A stretch of DNA of 64,000 bases from Emiliania huxleyi CCMP1516 (taxonomy: Eukaryota; Haptophyta; Isochrysidales; Noelaerhabdaceae), in assembly GCF_000372725.1 (NCBI RefSeq), contig NW_005200690.1, positions 824,058 to 888,057 of the forward strand, written 5' to 3'. Position numbers and translations under genes: made by a program. This document shows, one piece after another, positions 9,272-19,676 of the stretch. Each line of letters begins with the position of its first letter. Within the stretch, counting starts at the first letter, position 1. Under the pieces are notes generated by a model that was not told the DNA's origin, did no database searches, and saw only the letters and a list, made by a program, of their open reading frames with translations.

Positions 9272-10300
9272 CTACTCCCTCTCCATGCTCTCCGAGTGGA
9301 CGCCTCTGAGAGAGACCACGGTCTTTCCCGTGCGGTGGCCCTGCCCGAGCGTTTCGCTGTGGCCCGCCAGCGCGTCGGGCACCTCGCTGATCCCGACTAG
9401 CCGCAGGCCGAGAACGGGGCGGAGCTGGCCGTCCGCCACCATCTTGGCTAGCTCGTCCATGTCGGCCGCGCGCACCTCCTGCATGAACATGTGCGACTTG
9501 GACGAGCTGAGGCAGCAGCAGCACCACGGCGAGCACGCGATCGCGCACAGGCTGCACGGCACGCACTCCGACTCCGGATTGGGCAGCGCGACAGCCACGT
9601 GCGACCCCTTGGGCTTGAGGAGCCGGTGCCAGCCCAGCCGGCCGACGGCGTCGATGATCTTGTCGTAGCGCTCGCCAGCCGCCGCCGCAGCCTGCTCGAC
9701 GCTCTCCTTCTTGTAGTCCACGACCGCGTCGGCGCCGAGGGAGCGCACCATCGCAACATTCGCCGTCGAGCACACACCGGTCACGTTCGCCCCCATCAAC
9801 TTGGCCAGCTGCACGGCAAAGGTGCCAACCCCGCTGGACGCGCCGTTGATCAGGACGCGCCCGCCCGTCTCCACTGGCCTTCCCGTGCGGAGGGACTGCA
9901 GCGCCGTCATACCTGCCGTCGGGAGAGCCGCAGCCTCCTCCCAGGTCACCTTCTCTGGCTTACGAACCAGATTCGTCGCCGGGACAGAGATGTACTCCGC
10001 AAAGGCGCCGCACTTGGTGTCGGCGGTGCCAAACACCTCGTCGCCCTCGGAGAAGTTGCACTCCACGCCGGAGCCGACTGCATGGACAACGCCAGAAAAA
10101 TCCATGCCAGGGATCGCCTGCCGCCCAACAGCTACACGGATGAGGAACGGGCGGCCTGTGAGCATGTGGTGGTCTCCGGCGTTGACAGAGACGGCAACGA
10201 TGCGCACGAGGACGCTACTCGCCTCGAGCTTTGGGAGCGGCACCTCCTGCACCGAGAGCTGCTCGGCCCCGCCGTATCCTGCCTGGCACACGGCCTTCAT
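9272..10300 (-). CDS. Zinc-independent MDR oxidoreductase (quinone oxidoreductase-like)
   Basis: Single-exon gene of 342 residues, full length for the medium-chain dehydrogenase/reductase superfamily. The start MKAVCQAGYGGAEQLSV is typical. The GroES-like domain reads VSVNAGDHHMLTGR and GMDFSGVVHAVGSGV; the Rossmann domain reads LINGASSGVGTFAVQLAK (AxxGxxG dinucleotide motif) and GADAVVDYKKE. The structural and catalytic zinc cysteines of alcohol dehydrogenases are absent, and NGASSGVG is typical of NAD(P)H:quinone or enone reductases. An unusual Cys-run around residues 250-262 (CSLCAIACSPWCCCC) sits late in the cofactor domain. The substrate cannot be assigned. The single exon contrasts with intron-rich neighbours. 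Confidence 0.87.
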   Translation of the reverse strand: MKAVCQAGYGGAEQLSVQEVPLPKLEASSVLVRIVAVSVNAGDHHMLTGRPFLIRVAVGRQAIPGMDFSGVVHAVGSGVECNFSEGDEVFGTADTKCGAFAEYISVPATNLVRKPEKVTWEEAAALPTAGMTALQSLRTGRPVETGGRVLINGASSGVGTFAVQLAKLMGANVTGVCSTANVAMVRSLGADAVVDYKKESVEQAAAAAGERYDKIIDAVGRLGWHRLLKPKGSHVAVALPNPESECVPCSLCAIACSPWCCCCLSSSKSHMFMQEVRAADMDELAKMVADGQLRPVLGLRLVGISEVPDALAGHSETLGQGHRTGKTVVSLRGVHSESMERE

Positions 10301-10531
10301 CGTCGGACAGATATACTCCTCTCCGCTTTACACTGAGACTGTAGTCGCCCCGTGTCTCACAGTCTCAGCAGACAGAGGGTTGGGTTGGGCAGATAGGGTT
10401 GGGCAGATAAGCGAGCGCGAAGGGCGTCTCGTGCCTCTCAATTGCTGTATCACGATGCCAAAAGAATTTTTCGGCGTGAATTTTTTCTTCAAATACAAAA
10501 CAGTAAAGAATCTTTTCGGTAATGATCTGGT

Positions 10532-10775
10532 TAGCTCACGGTTCGCGGTTCACGGACTCGGGGCGGGGGCTAGTCGGTTCACGGTTCACGGTTCGGCCCG
10601 ACGCTGCCCCGCCTCGTTCGTTCACGGTTCACGGTTCGCGGCGGGTGTTGCGGGAGGAGTCGGTTCACGGATCACGGTTCACGGACTTGGGGTGGGGGCT
10701 AGTCGGTTCACGGTTCGGGGTTCACGGACTCGGGGCGGGGGCTAGTTGGTTCACGGTTCACGGTTCACGATTCCG
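10532..10775 (+). repeat. GGTTCACGG minisatellite
   Basis: Irregular tandem copies of GGTTCACGGTTCGCGG and CACGGACTCGGGGCGGGGGC, with higher-order periodicity (units of roughly 45-60 bp). It lies upstream of both the MDR and ABC1K genes in intergenic DNA. Confidence 0.85.
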
Positions 10776-10861
10776 GAAGAGAAGAACTAGCGAGGCGAAT
10801 GACATATTCGACACCCTCGAAGACCATCTCGGCTACGGTTCCGACTCCGGCTCCGGCTGGT

Positions 10862-10935
10862 AGTCGACAAGCTGCCGAGCGCAAATCACTCTGTTACACA
10901 TTTCTTGTTGGCTTCTAAAAATCTCTCTCGATTCC
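10862..10935 (+). repeat. Dispersed repeat, relative of the 49-kb inverted repeat
   Basis: GACAAGCTGCCGAGCGCAAA, then TTTCTTGTTGGCTTC and AAAAATCTCTCTC, matches 49017-49083 closely in order and content. It is a stand-alone partial copy of that sequence. Confidence 0.7.
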
Positions 10936-11126
10936 GGCGTGAACTGAGACGGCTGGTCGCAAACCCTGTCAGCAGTCCTCCTCCAGGGAATGTACGTAAG
11001 AGCATACACTGAGAGGGCCCTTAGGGCCTAGAGAACACCCCCCTCTCCCTCTTCTCCCAGAAAGCTCGTAGTACCTTCCCTAAAAAAAGAAGGGTGGCCC
11101 GTAGAAATTTCACGCACGCACACCGG

Positions 11127-12564
11127 ATGCCCATCGGGTGCGGTGGTCGTATGGTGACCGTCTACCTTCTCTCGTGCTCTGGCGGCGTGGCGATCCGCCA
11201 CAGCCCACCAATCATGTCTCTTGCTGCACCTCAAGCAGCTTCGGTGCTCGACCAAGTGGCAAGTGGGATGGCTGCGGTCTCTGAAGGCCTGACGTCGCTG
11301 TCGCTGATGCCAGACATTCTGTCGCTCCCAGACGGCCTGTCGCTCCCAGACGGCCTTTCGCTGCCGTCGCTCGCCGCCGAGCTTGCGGTCGCCGCCGAGC
11401 ACGCTGGCTCTCTCGTGCCGCCGGAGCTCTGGAGCAACGCGCCGCTCTTCGGCACGGCGCTCACGCCCACGGCCGCCCTGCTCCAGCTCGGTGTGATTGG
11501 CGCTGCCGCTGTCGGCGGCGCAATCTCCCGCGCAGAGCTGGATGGCGAGGCGCCGTACGCGCCGGGGACGGACTCGTACGACCCGGCCGCGGCGGACGCG
11601 TTTTTCCGCGCGCGGCCGCTGCTAGTGGCCAAGCGCCTCTGCTCTCTCAGCTACCTGACGGGCGGCTTCACGGCTGGTGTGCTGTGGGACTGGCTCGTGC
11701 TGGGCAAACTGCTGCGCGACGAGGAGTACAAGGCGCTCAAGGCGTCCGAGCCGAACCGCGCAAAGGAAGCGCTAAACCTGTGCGAGCAGCTCGGTCCGAC
11801 CTTCATCAAGCTCGGGCAGGCGCCTGATGCTCCCGCCGCCGCAGCGCCCGCCCTCATTGCCGCCGCCGCCGCCGCCGCCGCCCTCATTGCCGCCGCCCCC
11901 GCACCCGTACTTCGCCGCTGCCGCGCAGGCGCTCTCGATCCGCACCGACCTCATCCCCGAGGCGTACGCACTCGAGCTGCGCCAGCTGCAGGACGCGGTG
12001 CCGCCCTTCCCCTCCTCCGAGGCGTTTGCAGTGCTGCGGCGGCAGCTGGGCGTGCGAGACCTCACGCAAATCTTCGGCGAGATCACGGCGGCGCCGGTCG
12101 CCTCGGCGAGCATCGGGCAGGTGTCTCGGCTACCTCTCGGCTACCTCTCGGCTACCTCTCGGCTACCTCTCGGCTACCTCTCGGCGAGCGTCGGGCAGGT
12201 GTACAAGGCGACGCTGCGGGAGGGCGAGACGCAGGTGGCGGTCAAGGTGCAGCGGCCTGGCATCCTCGCAGAGATCGCCCTCGACCTGCACGTGCTGCGG
12301 CTGCTCACGCCGCTGCAGACGATGTTCCAGAACGCGGTCAGCAGTAGTGACCGTGGTAGTTTACAGCAGTAGCAGGCAGTAAAAGACAACTTTAGTAAGC
12401 AGTGGTGGAATCGGTTCTTCTCCTCCTCGCTGCTCAACAGGTCAACGGCGTCCAGACGCAGCCGGAGGACATCGCGGTCGCGCTGCAGCTCGTCGATGAG
12501 TGGGGCCGCGGCTTTGTCGCTGAGACGGACTACCGGCTTGAGGCGAGGACACGAACGCACACAC

Positions 12565-12641
<77 letters not shown>

Positions 12642-12651
12642 CGCACGCACC

Positions 12652-12743
<92 letters not shown>

Positions 12744-15700
12744 GACCACACGCGCACTGGGTCTTGCACTTTCAACGCCGTGCGGCCTGTCCTTCTAGAC
12801 GTGGAGTCGCGAGGGTTGCTTGGCCCTTGCGTCACCGCCCTTGCGTCTGTGGAGAGGCGTCCCTTACCTTAGGCGAGGAACACGGCGGGGTTTGCTGCGT
12901 CGATGAAGGCGCGCGGCCTCGACGCGGTCTGCGCGCCGGTGGTTGTGGAGCGGCTGGTGCGCGATACGGTGTTGGTGACCGAGTGGGTCGACGGCTCGCG
13001 CCTCGACTCCGACGCGTCGCCCGACGTGCCGCGGCTGTGCGGCGTCGCGCTCAACGCGTACCTGACCATGCTGCTCGACACGGGCGTGCCGCACCCGAGA
13101 TCGCCTGAGATCGCCCGAGATCGCCCGAGATCGCCCGAGATGGCTCGGCACGGGCGAGCGCCGCAACGGGTGATCTCGGACCCATCTCGGGCGATCTCGC
13201 TAGGCGTGCTGCACTGCGACCCGCACCCAGGCAACCTGCTGCGCACGACGGACGGCAAGCTCTGCATCCTCGACTGGGGCATGACGCTCGAGGTGCCGTC
13301 GAACCTGCAGTATGCGCTCCTTGAGTTCATCGCGCACCTGAACGTCGAGGACTACGACGCGGTGCGGCTCGGGACGGGTGGCAGTGGTGAGCAGCCTTCA
13401 GTAAAAGATCGGACCCCACGCCCCACGCCCAAGCAGGTGCCTCAGGACTTCATCAACCTCGGCTTCTCGCCGGAGGGGTGCGCTTGCTTCCACAGATGGG
13501 GGGCCCACAGAGCATATGGACCGGGGTCCCCCTAGCCCCCGGGGTGTGTGTGTGTGAAGAGCCCCCCGAACCCACACTCCCTAGCGGCGCATATGTCTCT
13601 CCTCTGCGTGTCGCATACCGCACGACACACGCTTGACACAAACAGCACGACCCCGGGCCCAGATCGCACGCACGGACAGTCGGAGAACGGGCAGACAGAC
13701 AGAGATCGACTAGTCGGACAGGCAACGCCGAGTCCCACGGAAGGCTAGCGCGAAGCACGCGTCGCAAGCTGCGACACGCGCTTCACACACGGGGAGAGAT
13801 GTGCAACACAGTCGGGCCGGCAACACACTCGTCGTGCAACACACTCGTCGTGCAACTCCTCGAGCAGGGTGTCCGCCGAGCGGCTCAAGGCGTCCGGCAT
13901 CACCGACGGCCTCTCCTTTGCCTTTCGGCAGCTGAGCGCGGGCGGCGGGCCAAAGAAGATTGCCGAGCGCGTGGAGGGAGAGCTCAAGCAGCGGTACGGC
14001 GCGGAGCTGAGCGGGCCCGAGCTCGAGAAGAAGGCGCAGGCGGAGCTGCTCGCGGCGATGGAGGCGCAGCTCGCCTCGGAGCAGCTCGCGCGAGATCGCC
14101 CGAGATTGCCCAGATGAGCCGAGATGAGCCGAGAGTAGGCGCAGCTCGCCTCGGAGGGGGTCGACGTCAAGGGCGTGACCAACGTGATGGAGGAGGTGTC
14201 GCGCCGCAACCGCGAGCTCTTCGCGCTGCCGCCGTACGTCCTCTACGTCGCACGCGCCTTCTCCACCCTCGAGGGGATCGGCCTCTCGGTCGACGAGGAC
14301 TACGCAATCGTGCAGGAGTGGTTGCGCTCTCCTCCACAAGTCTCAGTCGACGCGTTCAAACCAGCCCTCGGCCCAACAGAGCACGGGCTGGTCACGCACA
14401 GTGACACGCGGCACATCTCTCTCGCCTCCTCCCTCTCTGTCTCTGACGACCACGAGGAGGACCACGGCCGTTGCGCCCCCGCCGACCCTATCTCCCCCCG
14501 TTCGCAGGAGTGCTACCCCTACCTCGCTCGCCGGCTCTTCACCGACCGCTCGCCGCGCTCCAAGGCGGCCCTGCGGGCGATGCTCGGCCTCGACGGCCCG
14601 GCGGTTCGTGCGCCGTCGGCGCTTCCCTTCGGAGCGGACACCGTCGGCGTGGTTGTGCCGACGGCCCAGTCGTCCGCGCGCGGCAACGGCGGCGGCGGAG
14701 GCGACGGCGGAGGCGGAGGCCTCTCTCCCTCGAAGCTGGTCGAGATGAGTGAGCAGTTCCGCGAGGCCACCGCGGCCACCGCGACGGTGGACCGAGGCGC
14801 GGGCCAGTCGGAGGCGACGCGTGAGCTGGCCGGGCTGCTGATCCTAGAAGCGGAATACGTAGCCATGCATTCCAACCAGTGCTCGAGAGGACACGGACTC
14901 CGCTGTATTCGACCGTACTCCGCTGTGATCACCGTATTTGTGTCGCTCGTATTCTCACGGCGCTCTGAATACTCTGCACAAGGCCGTACTCCCGCCCTAA
15001 TGTTGGTGTATTAGCATGTAGGCTGCTGATCGACCCGGAGGGGTCGACGCTGCAGGTTGTGCTTCGCCCCGCCGGCCGGGCTCCGGGTCTTGCAGCGTGA
15101 ACGCCGGGGCCACTGCTAGTCTCGCAGGGGGTGTGGTGACGCAGAAGAGAGCCCACCTTCGCTCCGCCACTGTGCGTGTGTGGGGAGACATGCAATTTTC
15201 CATTACCCTTGTCCCTACCCTTAGGACATCCTTGTGGAGGAGAGCGCACGGCTTGGCGATGCCGCGGTGCGGCAGGCGCGAGATCAGCCGAGATCAGCCG
15301 AGATCAGCCGAGATCAGCCCAAGCTGGACGAGACTTGTCAGCGCGCCGTCGTGTGGCAGGCGCTGCGTACCGCCTTGGTGGACACGCCAGCCTCGCTGGT
15401 CGCGCCCCTCGGCCTTAAGCCGCCGCCGGCCCTCGAGGCGCTCCTGGCGGCGACCGACGAGGACGAGCGCGCCCTCGCCACCGCGTCAGAGATCGCCGAG
15501 CTTATCGGCCCGCGCGTGCGCCAGGAGCTGGGCGCGGCCGCGAGCGAGCCGCCGCTGCCGACCGCCGTGGCCGAAGCGGTCGGCTCCCTCCTCGCGGATG
15601 GAGGCGCACGCGGCGACGTGTGGCGCGGCGTGCAGGGCGTGACGACTCTCTCTCGCCGCGTCGGGGCGCTCATGCTGCGCCGGGGCGTGCAGCGCGCCGA

Positions 15701-15809
15701 GGGCACTCCCGGCTTGCCAGCGGCGGCTCGAGAGGCGATCATCAACGGCAACAAGGCGGTCGCCGACGCCATCGAGCCCGCCGGCCCCCCGGCGGACGGC
15801 GGCGTCTAG
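11127..15809 (+). CDS. ABC1K/UbiB-family atypical kinase, probably plastid
   Basis: Atypical protein kinase-like ATPase of the ABC1/ADCK/UbiB family, linked to prenylquinone metabolism in plastids and mitochondria. Exons: 11127-11819, 11929-12120, 12199-12336, 12441-12542, 12873-13083, 13204-13361, 13437-13477, 13868-14063, 14139-14315, 14508-14833, 15022-15055, 15225-15809. All phases close to give about 950 residues. The N-terminus looks like a leader. Diagnostic motifs: KLGQ (about 228-231) continuing [29 protein letters not shown] (invariant Lys), [29 protein letters not shown] (catalytic loop) and LDWGM (DFG equivalent). The long C-terminal extension is Ala-rich. Seven introns carry flanking direct repeats and several start with GC. 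A 42-nt CCGAGAT-type repeat at 15276-15317 is in frame and may be an unspliced or coding insertion. Confidence 0.92.
11820..11928 (+). mobile_element. Intron with 8-nt flanking repeat (ABC1K intron 1)
   Basis: A 109-nt GC-AG intron between FIKLGQ and ALSIRTD. GCAGGCGC occurs at 11816-11823 and 11925-11932, in register with the two splice sites. The interior is CCGCCG-rich. Confidence 0.5.
12121..12198 (+). mobile_element. Introner-like intron, CTCGGCTACCT array (ABC1K intron 2)
   Basis: A 78-nt GT-AG intron interrupting [30 protein letters not shown] precedes it and GCGAGCGTCGGGCAGGTGT ends it (19 nt, one mismatch). The core is five tandem copies of CTCGGCTACCT, related in reverse orientation to the CCGAGA core of other introns. 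It is a multiple of three and has no stop. Confidence 0.7.
12543..12872 (+). mobile_element. Introner-like intron, (CA)n family (ABC1K intron 4)
   Basis: A 330-nt GC-AG intron joining DYRLEA to RNTAGFAAS. The repeat is AGGCGAGGACACG at 12541 and AGGCGAGGAACACG at 12871. The 5' part reads ACACGAACGCACACACAC; a long (CA)n tract runs to 12741; the 3' part reads CACGCGCACTGGGTCTTGCA then CTTTCAACGCCGTG and TCTAGACGTGGAGT. The same three-part structure occurs at 36536-36773. Confidence 0.8.
12556..12741 (+). repeat. (CA)n microsatellite
   Basis: Nearly uninterrupted CA dinucleotides, with short CACG and CACCCACC variants, lie inside ABC1K intron 4. Confidence 0.95.
13084..13203 (+). mobile_element. 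Introner-like intron, CCGAGAT family (ABC1K intron 5)
   Basis: A 120-nt GC-AG intron at the catalytic loop ([15 protein letters not shown]). The repeat is GGCGTGCCGCAC at 13083 and GGCGTGCTGCAC at 13203. The core has four copies of CCCGAGATCG on the left and an inverted ATCTCGGGCGATCTCG on the right, giving hairpin-capable ends. It is stop-free and a multiple of three. Confidence 0.75.
14064..14138 (+). mobile_element. Introner-like intron, CCGAGAT family (ABC1K intron 8)
   Basis: A 75-nt GC-AG intron. The 20-nt sequence AGGCGCAGCTCGCCTCGGAG is present exactly at 14062-14081 and 14137-14156. The core reads GAGATCGCCCGAGATTGCCC and ends GAGCCGAGAGTAG. Splicing gives [14 protein letters not shown]. 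Confidence 0.85.
14316..14507 (+). mobile_element. Intron with 9-nt flanking repeat and non-canonical end (ABC1K intron 9)
   Basis: A 192-nt intron between DYAIVQ and [20 protein letters not shown] occurs at 14312-14320 and 14504-14512. Placing the acceptor at CAG leaves a GA 5' dinucleotide; sliding along the repeat gives GT with a TG acceptor. Either way one end is non-canonical. Confidence 0.5.
14834..15021 (+). mobile_element. Introner-like intron, AGAAGCGGAATACG family (ABC1K intron 10)
   Basis: A 188-nt GC-AG intron joining ELAG to [11 protein letters not shown]. The 11-nt GGCTGCTGATC is exact at 14833-14843 and 15021-15031. The interior begins CTAGAAGCGGAATACGT and has TTCCAACCAGTGCTCGAGAG; a second copy of this interior lies at 28186-28315. 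Confidence 0.75.
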
Positions 15810-15925
15810 CTGCGGGGGATCCGCTCCTGGGTGCGCCCATCTCTGTATCTATCTCCCTGTGGTGACTGGTGTCGCGAGGGGTCCATTTGTTTCTTTATGT
15901 TTCTGACGGTACGAAGAGTGGCACG

Positions 15926-17057
15926 CTACGGCACCCCCGACTCAGCGAGAGCGGAGAGAGCCTCACCACACTCCGCCGCCCCACTGGCAGCCGCGGCGGC
16001 GGGCCACTCGAGGCGCCTCCGCCGCCCTACTCCAGTCACACGCAGCGGCGATTCCCCCGCTGCACAAGAGGCGACACACAGCTCCCACCCCGCGCACTCG
16101 CGCAGCACCGCCCGCGCCCTCTCAGCGCAATCGCCGCCCGCCAACCCGACGCAGCCGGCGGCGCAGCGGCTGCGGCAGCTTGCGGCGCGCCTGCGGGAGG
16201 GCGTCGAGGTCCGTTTACTATCAGTACGATGTCTAGACTATCTACGGGATTGCCGTGGGGGGGCCTCCATGTGTCCATGTAGGCGGTGCCCTCTGGGGAT
16301 GAGTGTGGTGCGGGGAGGCGCCGGGGGTCTGGCCCCTGGGTGGCGTCCTCTGGAAAGGTATGCGCAGGGGAGAGGGCGGTCCCGCATCCCAGGGCGAGCT
16401 CTCGCTCACCCGATATTGACGTGCAGCGACTCTGCGGGCCGCGCGTTGACGAGTCTGGCGGCGGCGGCGGCGGCGCTGATCGCGGCCAGCGCCTCGGAGG
16501 CCCCTGGAAGACGCGGGACGTGTGTGTGAGGGTGGGGCGGCGGGCCGAGAAGAGAGACCCAATTGAGGGAGGCTGCCGTCGCTCTTGCCGCCTCTCGTCG
16601 GCAGCAGCAGTAGCGAGCCCGTCTCGCTCGCGGGCAGCGTAGCGTGGGGCGAGAGCCGCCAGGCGGACGAGGCCAGCTTCGACACGCCGGCCGACGAGAT
16701 GCCGGATACGGCTGCGGCGCTCAGGAGCTCTATCGCAGCGTCCGGCGCGGTGCGATGCGTGACCGCTGCTCCGCTCCCGTGGTGAGGCGCAAAGGAGCAG
16801 AGCGTGGCGTGCATTCCGCCCCACCGGCGGAGTTTTTCGGTCGAGTCCGGCCCGCTGGCCTGGAGCGGCTGCCCGTCTGCGTCCACTGGCCGGAGGTAGA
16901 GGCTGAACCGCTCATGCTCACGATTCCCGTCAAACTCGGAATGCCGCGGCATACGCGGCGACTCGGCCGGCGACAGCCAGCGTGATACCTCGCTCCTAAG
17001 CCCCGCGGTCTGTCGTCCATGTGGGAAGGAGAAGTCGGGCAGGGTGAGGGCGAGCAT
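15926..17057 (-). CDS. Hypothetical protein, multi-exon
   Basis: Minus-strand coding signal with candidate ATG at 17057 (MLALTLPDFSFPHGR). The most gene-like stretch reads ERFSLYLRPVDADGQPLQ, WGGMHATLCSFAP and AIELLSAAAVSGISS. Downstream plausible exons read ALAAISAAAAAARLVNAR (about 16425-16500) and ARAVLRECAGWELCVASCAA (about 15926-16144). The GGMHATLCSF segment is reminiscent of the first His motif of 2H phosphoesterase-like proteins, but the second motif is not clear, so no function is claimed. Splice sites are unresolved. It is divergent from the TspO gene, with only 265 bp between start codons. Confidence 0.35.
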
Positions 17058-17322
17058 TGAGGCGGCGCCCCGGCTTCCTCGGCCTCGGCCGTCGCGGTGA
17101 ACGTCGCGGGGAACTTTCGTTTATTTTTCTTCTTCGCTTTGGCCGGGGCGCCTGTGGTATCGTCCCAGCCACTCCGCTGTGAAGACCGAGGGCCATTTGT
17201 CGCTCTCTTCACGAGCTGCGAGGAGTGGCTGCGGCAAGCAGACAGCACCAGCGCGTTACTCGCGCCGGCGGCGCTGGAGAGTCGCAGCCGCGCGTCGTCG
17301 GCGCTGCTAAGAGATCAGCACC

Positions 17323-18205
17323 ATGGTGATCCACCTCCTGAGTCTCGCACTCGCCTTCCACGGCAGCACCACCGCCGCTCGCCCAGCCATCACAGCCAGG
17401 TCCGCCGCCGCCGTCGCCTCGTCCACCGCTGCTTCAAAGGAGATAGACGTTGAGGCGATCGGCAAGTATGCGGGCGCGGTGGCCGTGCAGATGGGTGCCG
17501 TCTCTGCCACGTTCGGCGCGGTCGATCTCGCGACCGACGCTCTCGGCGTGACGCTTCCGTGGCAGGCGGTCGCCGGACTCTTCTGGGGCTTGTCTCTCAA
17601 GAGCCGCGTCTTCTCGCCTCTCGACAACGCGCGGCCTGACCTCAAAAAGGCAGTGGATGGGGAGGCGACCCGCGGCTTCAACGACCGGATCATGCCAAGC
17701 TGGACGCCGCCGGGTGTGACCTTTCCGATCATGTGAAATCCGCCGGCACGATGCACAGACAATCGTTGCCACCCCTTCCACAATCACAGCATTTGGCGGT
17801 AGGTGGGTTCTGGTCGTCGGACCTCTCCGCGCGCTCTCGTCGACCCTCGTGTGGGAGGCGACCGGCATGCACTTGCTCAACCCGGTGCTCCTCTGCATCA
17901 TGCTGCACCTCTCGGTTGGCGACACGTGGAACACGGTCAACAATGTCGAGCGCCGGCTCGGCGCCGCGGTGCCCGGCGTGGCGTGCGTGCTGGCCTCGGC
18001 GTGTTTCGCGGCCACGCAGTTCTACTCGGTGTCCGAAAAGGCGGGAAGCCTGCTGGGGCTGACGGCTGTATGGATCACAGTCGCTGGCTTGCTCATCGCC
18101 GACACGTGGCGGATCAACGCCGCCGAGGCGGGCAGCAAGTGGGAGGGAGAGCCGCTCTTCCCGGTGAAGGGCGAGGTGGCGACGCGCTTCTGGTTTGAGA
18201 AGTAG
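17323..18205 (+). CDS. TspO/MBR family membrane protein
   Basis: Two exons, 17323-17732 and 17803-18205, with a 70-nt GT-AG intron; 270 residues. MVIHLLSLALAFHGSTTAAR is a leader, probably for plastid or mitochondrion. TspO hallmarks: PSWTPPGVTFPIMW across the splice (family motif PPxxxFPxxW), then LVWEATGMHLLNPVLLCIML, NTVNNVERRLG and a run of four or five membrane helices. TspO/translocator proteins bind porphyrins, cholesterol or related ligands. The C-terminal tail (EPLFPVKGEVATRFWFEK) extends beyond the usual core. The spliced product restores the conserved Trp, which supports the intron call. Confidence 0.75.
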
Positions 18206-18722
18206 CGCGCGCGGTCGGGTGGACAGCGCAGCTCCGTTACGTGGTTGGCCAGCGCTACTATCACAGAGGGTGGGCGCCCCTGCGTGTCGGAGCTGTGTGC
18301 CTAGGTTTGCGACGTCGATCGTTGTGCGTCTTTCAAAAAACGTGTGTTTAAAACGAAACCAAGACCTCAAGGCTTTGGGCATGCGCTCGTCCGCTCGAGA
18401 CCTCGAGGCACTCTGTCTCTGACGTCTGAGGGCATGTGCGTTTTGCAAAAATCCTCTCATTTTCTCAAAATGTGACCACTGATAGGTTTCAGTGTGTTGT
18501 CTGTGGTATGTGGAAAAAGAAAACGGTCGCCAAAATACTCTTCGAAAAAGGTCACCTCTCTAGCACCTCCGGCTGCCGCACGCACATACCCGCGCCCCCA
18601 CACCACAACACACACGCACCCTCTCAAGCGATCAAGCCTCCGCCTTCGCCTGTGCCAGAAGCGTACGCCACGCCGTGCAGGCCTTCTTGTCTTTCCACGT
18701 GCCAACGCCTGCTCCGGCACTC
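18206..18722. other. Intergenic, no supported gene
   Basis: Convergent 3' region between the TspO gene and the hypothetical gene on the minus strand. Nothing conserved was seen. Confidence 0.4.
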
Positions 18723-19676
18723 TCAAACTTTTTGGTCAAGAGGCGGCAACAGCTTGAGCACGGCCTCTGGGCATTTGGCCAGCCTCGAGCTCGCCTCTTC
18801 GATCACCTTCGCATCGAAAAGAACGGCCGCAGCGACGAGGGCGATCCCGGAGCAAGCCTTGACGAGCGGCGGGTGCGGCTCTCCAAAATGGGAAAAGTCG
18901 TCCTCCCACACACCCTCAAACGCGCACTCTCCCTCATCGGAGAAGAGCAGCAGCATTCCCCATAGCGCGTCGTACGGCGACCCTTTGGTCTGCAGCTGCC
19001 GCTTCACCTCGGCGACGGCGAACTCGATTGCCTTGAGCTCGTTGCAAGCAATGTCATGCTGCCGGTTGACCGGGCGGCCCGAGGCATGGCGGACAAACCG
19101 GTCATTCATCTCGAATGCGAGCTGGCCGACGATGGTGCACTCGCCAAAGCTCTCCCCGTGCATCGCCTGCTGAACCTGTGAGCACACGAGCATGTACAGT
19201 GCGGCAGGGTAGGACGGGATGTAAGGGGCGTAGCCATGATCGCCGATCATGGCGGGATCGGTCAGCCGTTTCTTCGTCACCCACCACCGATTCTCGTCCA
19301 GCCGCTCGCCGAGGTAGTAGGTCGTCTCGTCGTCCAACTCAATCGTCGGAACAAGGAATCGGCAGCCAGCCGGCTCCTCTGTCAGAAGATTGTATTCATT
19401 CGACTTTGGGTGCGGAGGCTCGAATATCTCGGAGAGTGCCGCTGGAGAGTCGGCCGGGTGCTTCACCTGGTATGACTCGCCTGCTGGCACCTTCCAGTCC
19501 CAGCGCTTGTCGCCACCATCTAGTGGCTGAGACCACCTCACGATGATGAGATGTTCGCCATCGTTGTCCTCCTCGCCCAGCACCGTGCCCGTGAGAGTGC
19601 CGAAGCGCGGAAACGTGACGGTGAGCAGCTCGACAGCCTTCTTGGCACGCTTCTTGGCACGCTTTCGCGGCGGCAT
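18723..19676 (-). CDS. Conserved-looking hypothetical nuclear protein
   Basis: Intact single-exon frame of 317 residues from ATG 19676. MPPRKRAKKRAKK is a strong nuclear localisation signal. The next region (LTVTFPRFGTLTGTVLGEED then HLIIVRWSQPLDGGDKRWDW) looks like a small beta-barrel of chromo/Tudor type. The remainder is globular, with CSQVQQAMHGESFG and WGMLLLFSDEGECAFEGVW. Codon use is balanced and there is no low-complexity sequence, so I consider it a real gene. No family is assigned. Confidence 0.65.
   Translation of the reverse strand: MPPRKRAKKRAKKAVELLTVTFPRFGTLTGTVLGEEDNDGEHLIIVRWSQPLDGGDKRWDWKVPAGESYQVKHPADSPAALSEIFEPPHPKSNEYNLLTEEPAGCRFLVPTIELDDETTYYLGERLDENRWWVTKKRLTDPAMIGDHGYAPYIPSYPAALYMLVCSQVQQAMHGESFGECTIVGQLAFEMNDRFVRHASGRPVNRQHDIACNELKAIEFAVAEVKRQLQTKGSPYDALWGMLLLFSDEGECAFEGVWEDDFSHFGEPHPPLVKACSGIALVAAAVLFDAKVIEEASSRLAKCPEAVLKLLPPLDQKV

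Noticed and set aside
12540..12740. Long HTHTHT or VCVCVC reading frames
   Set aside because: They are translations of the (CA)n tract in an intron; no protein is implied.
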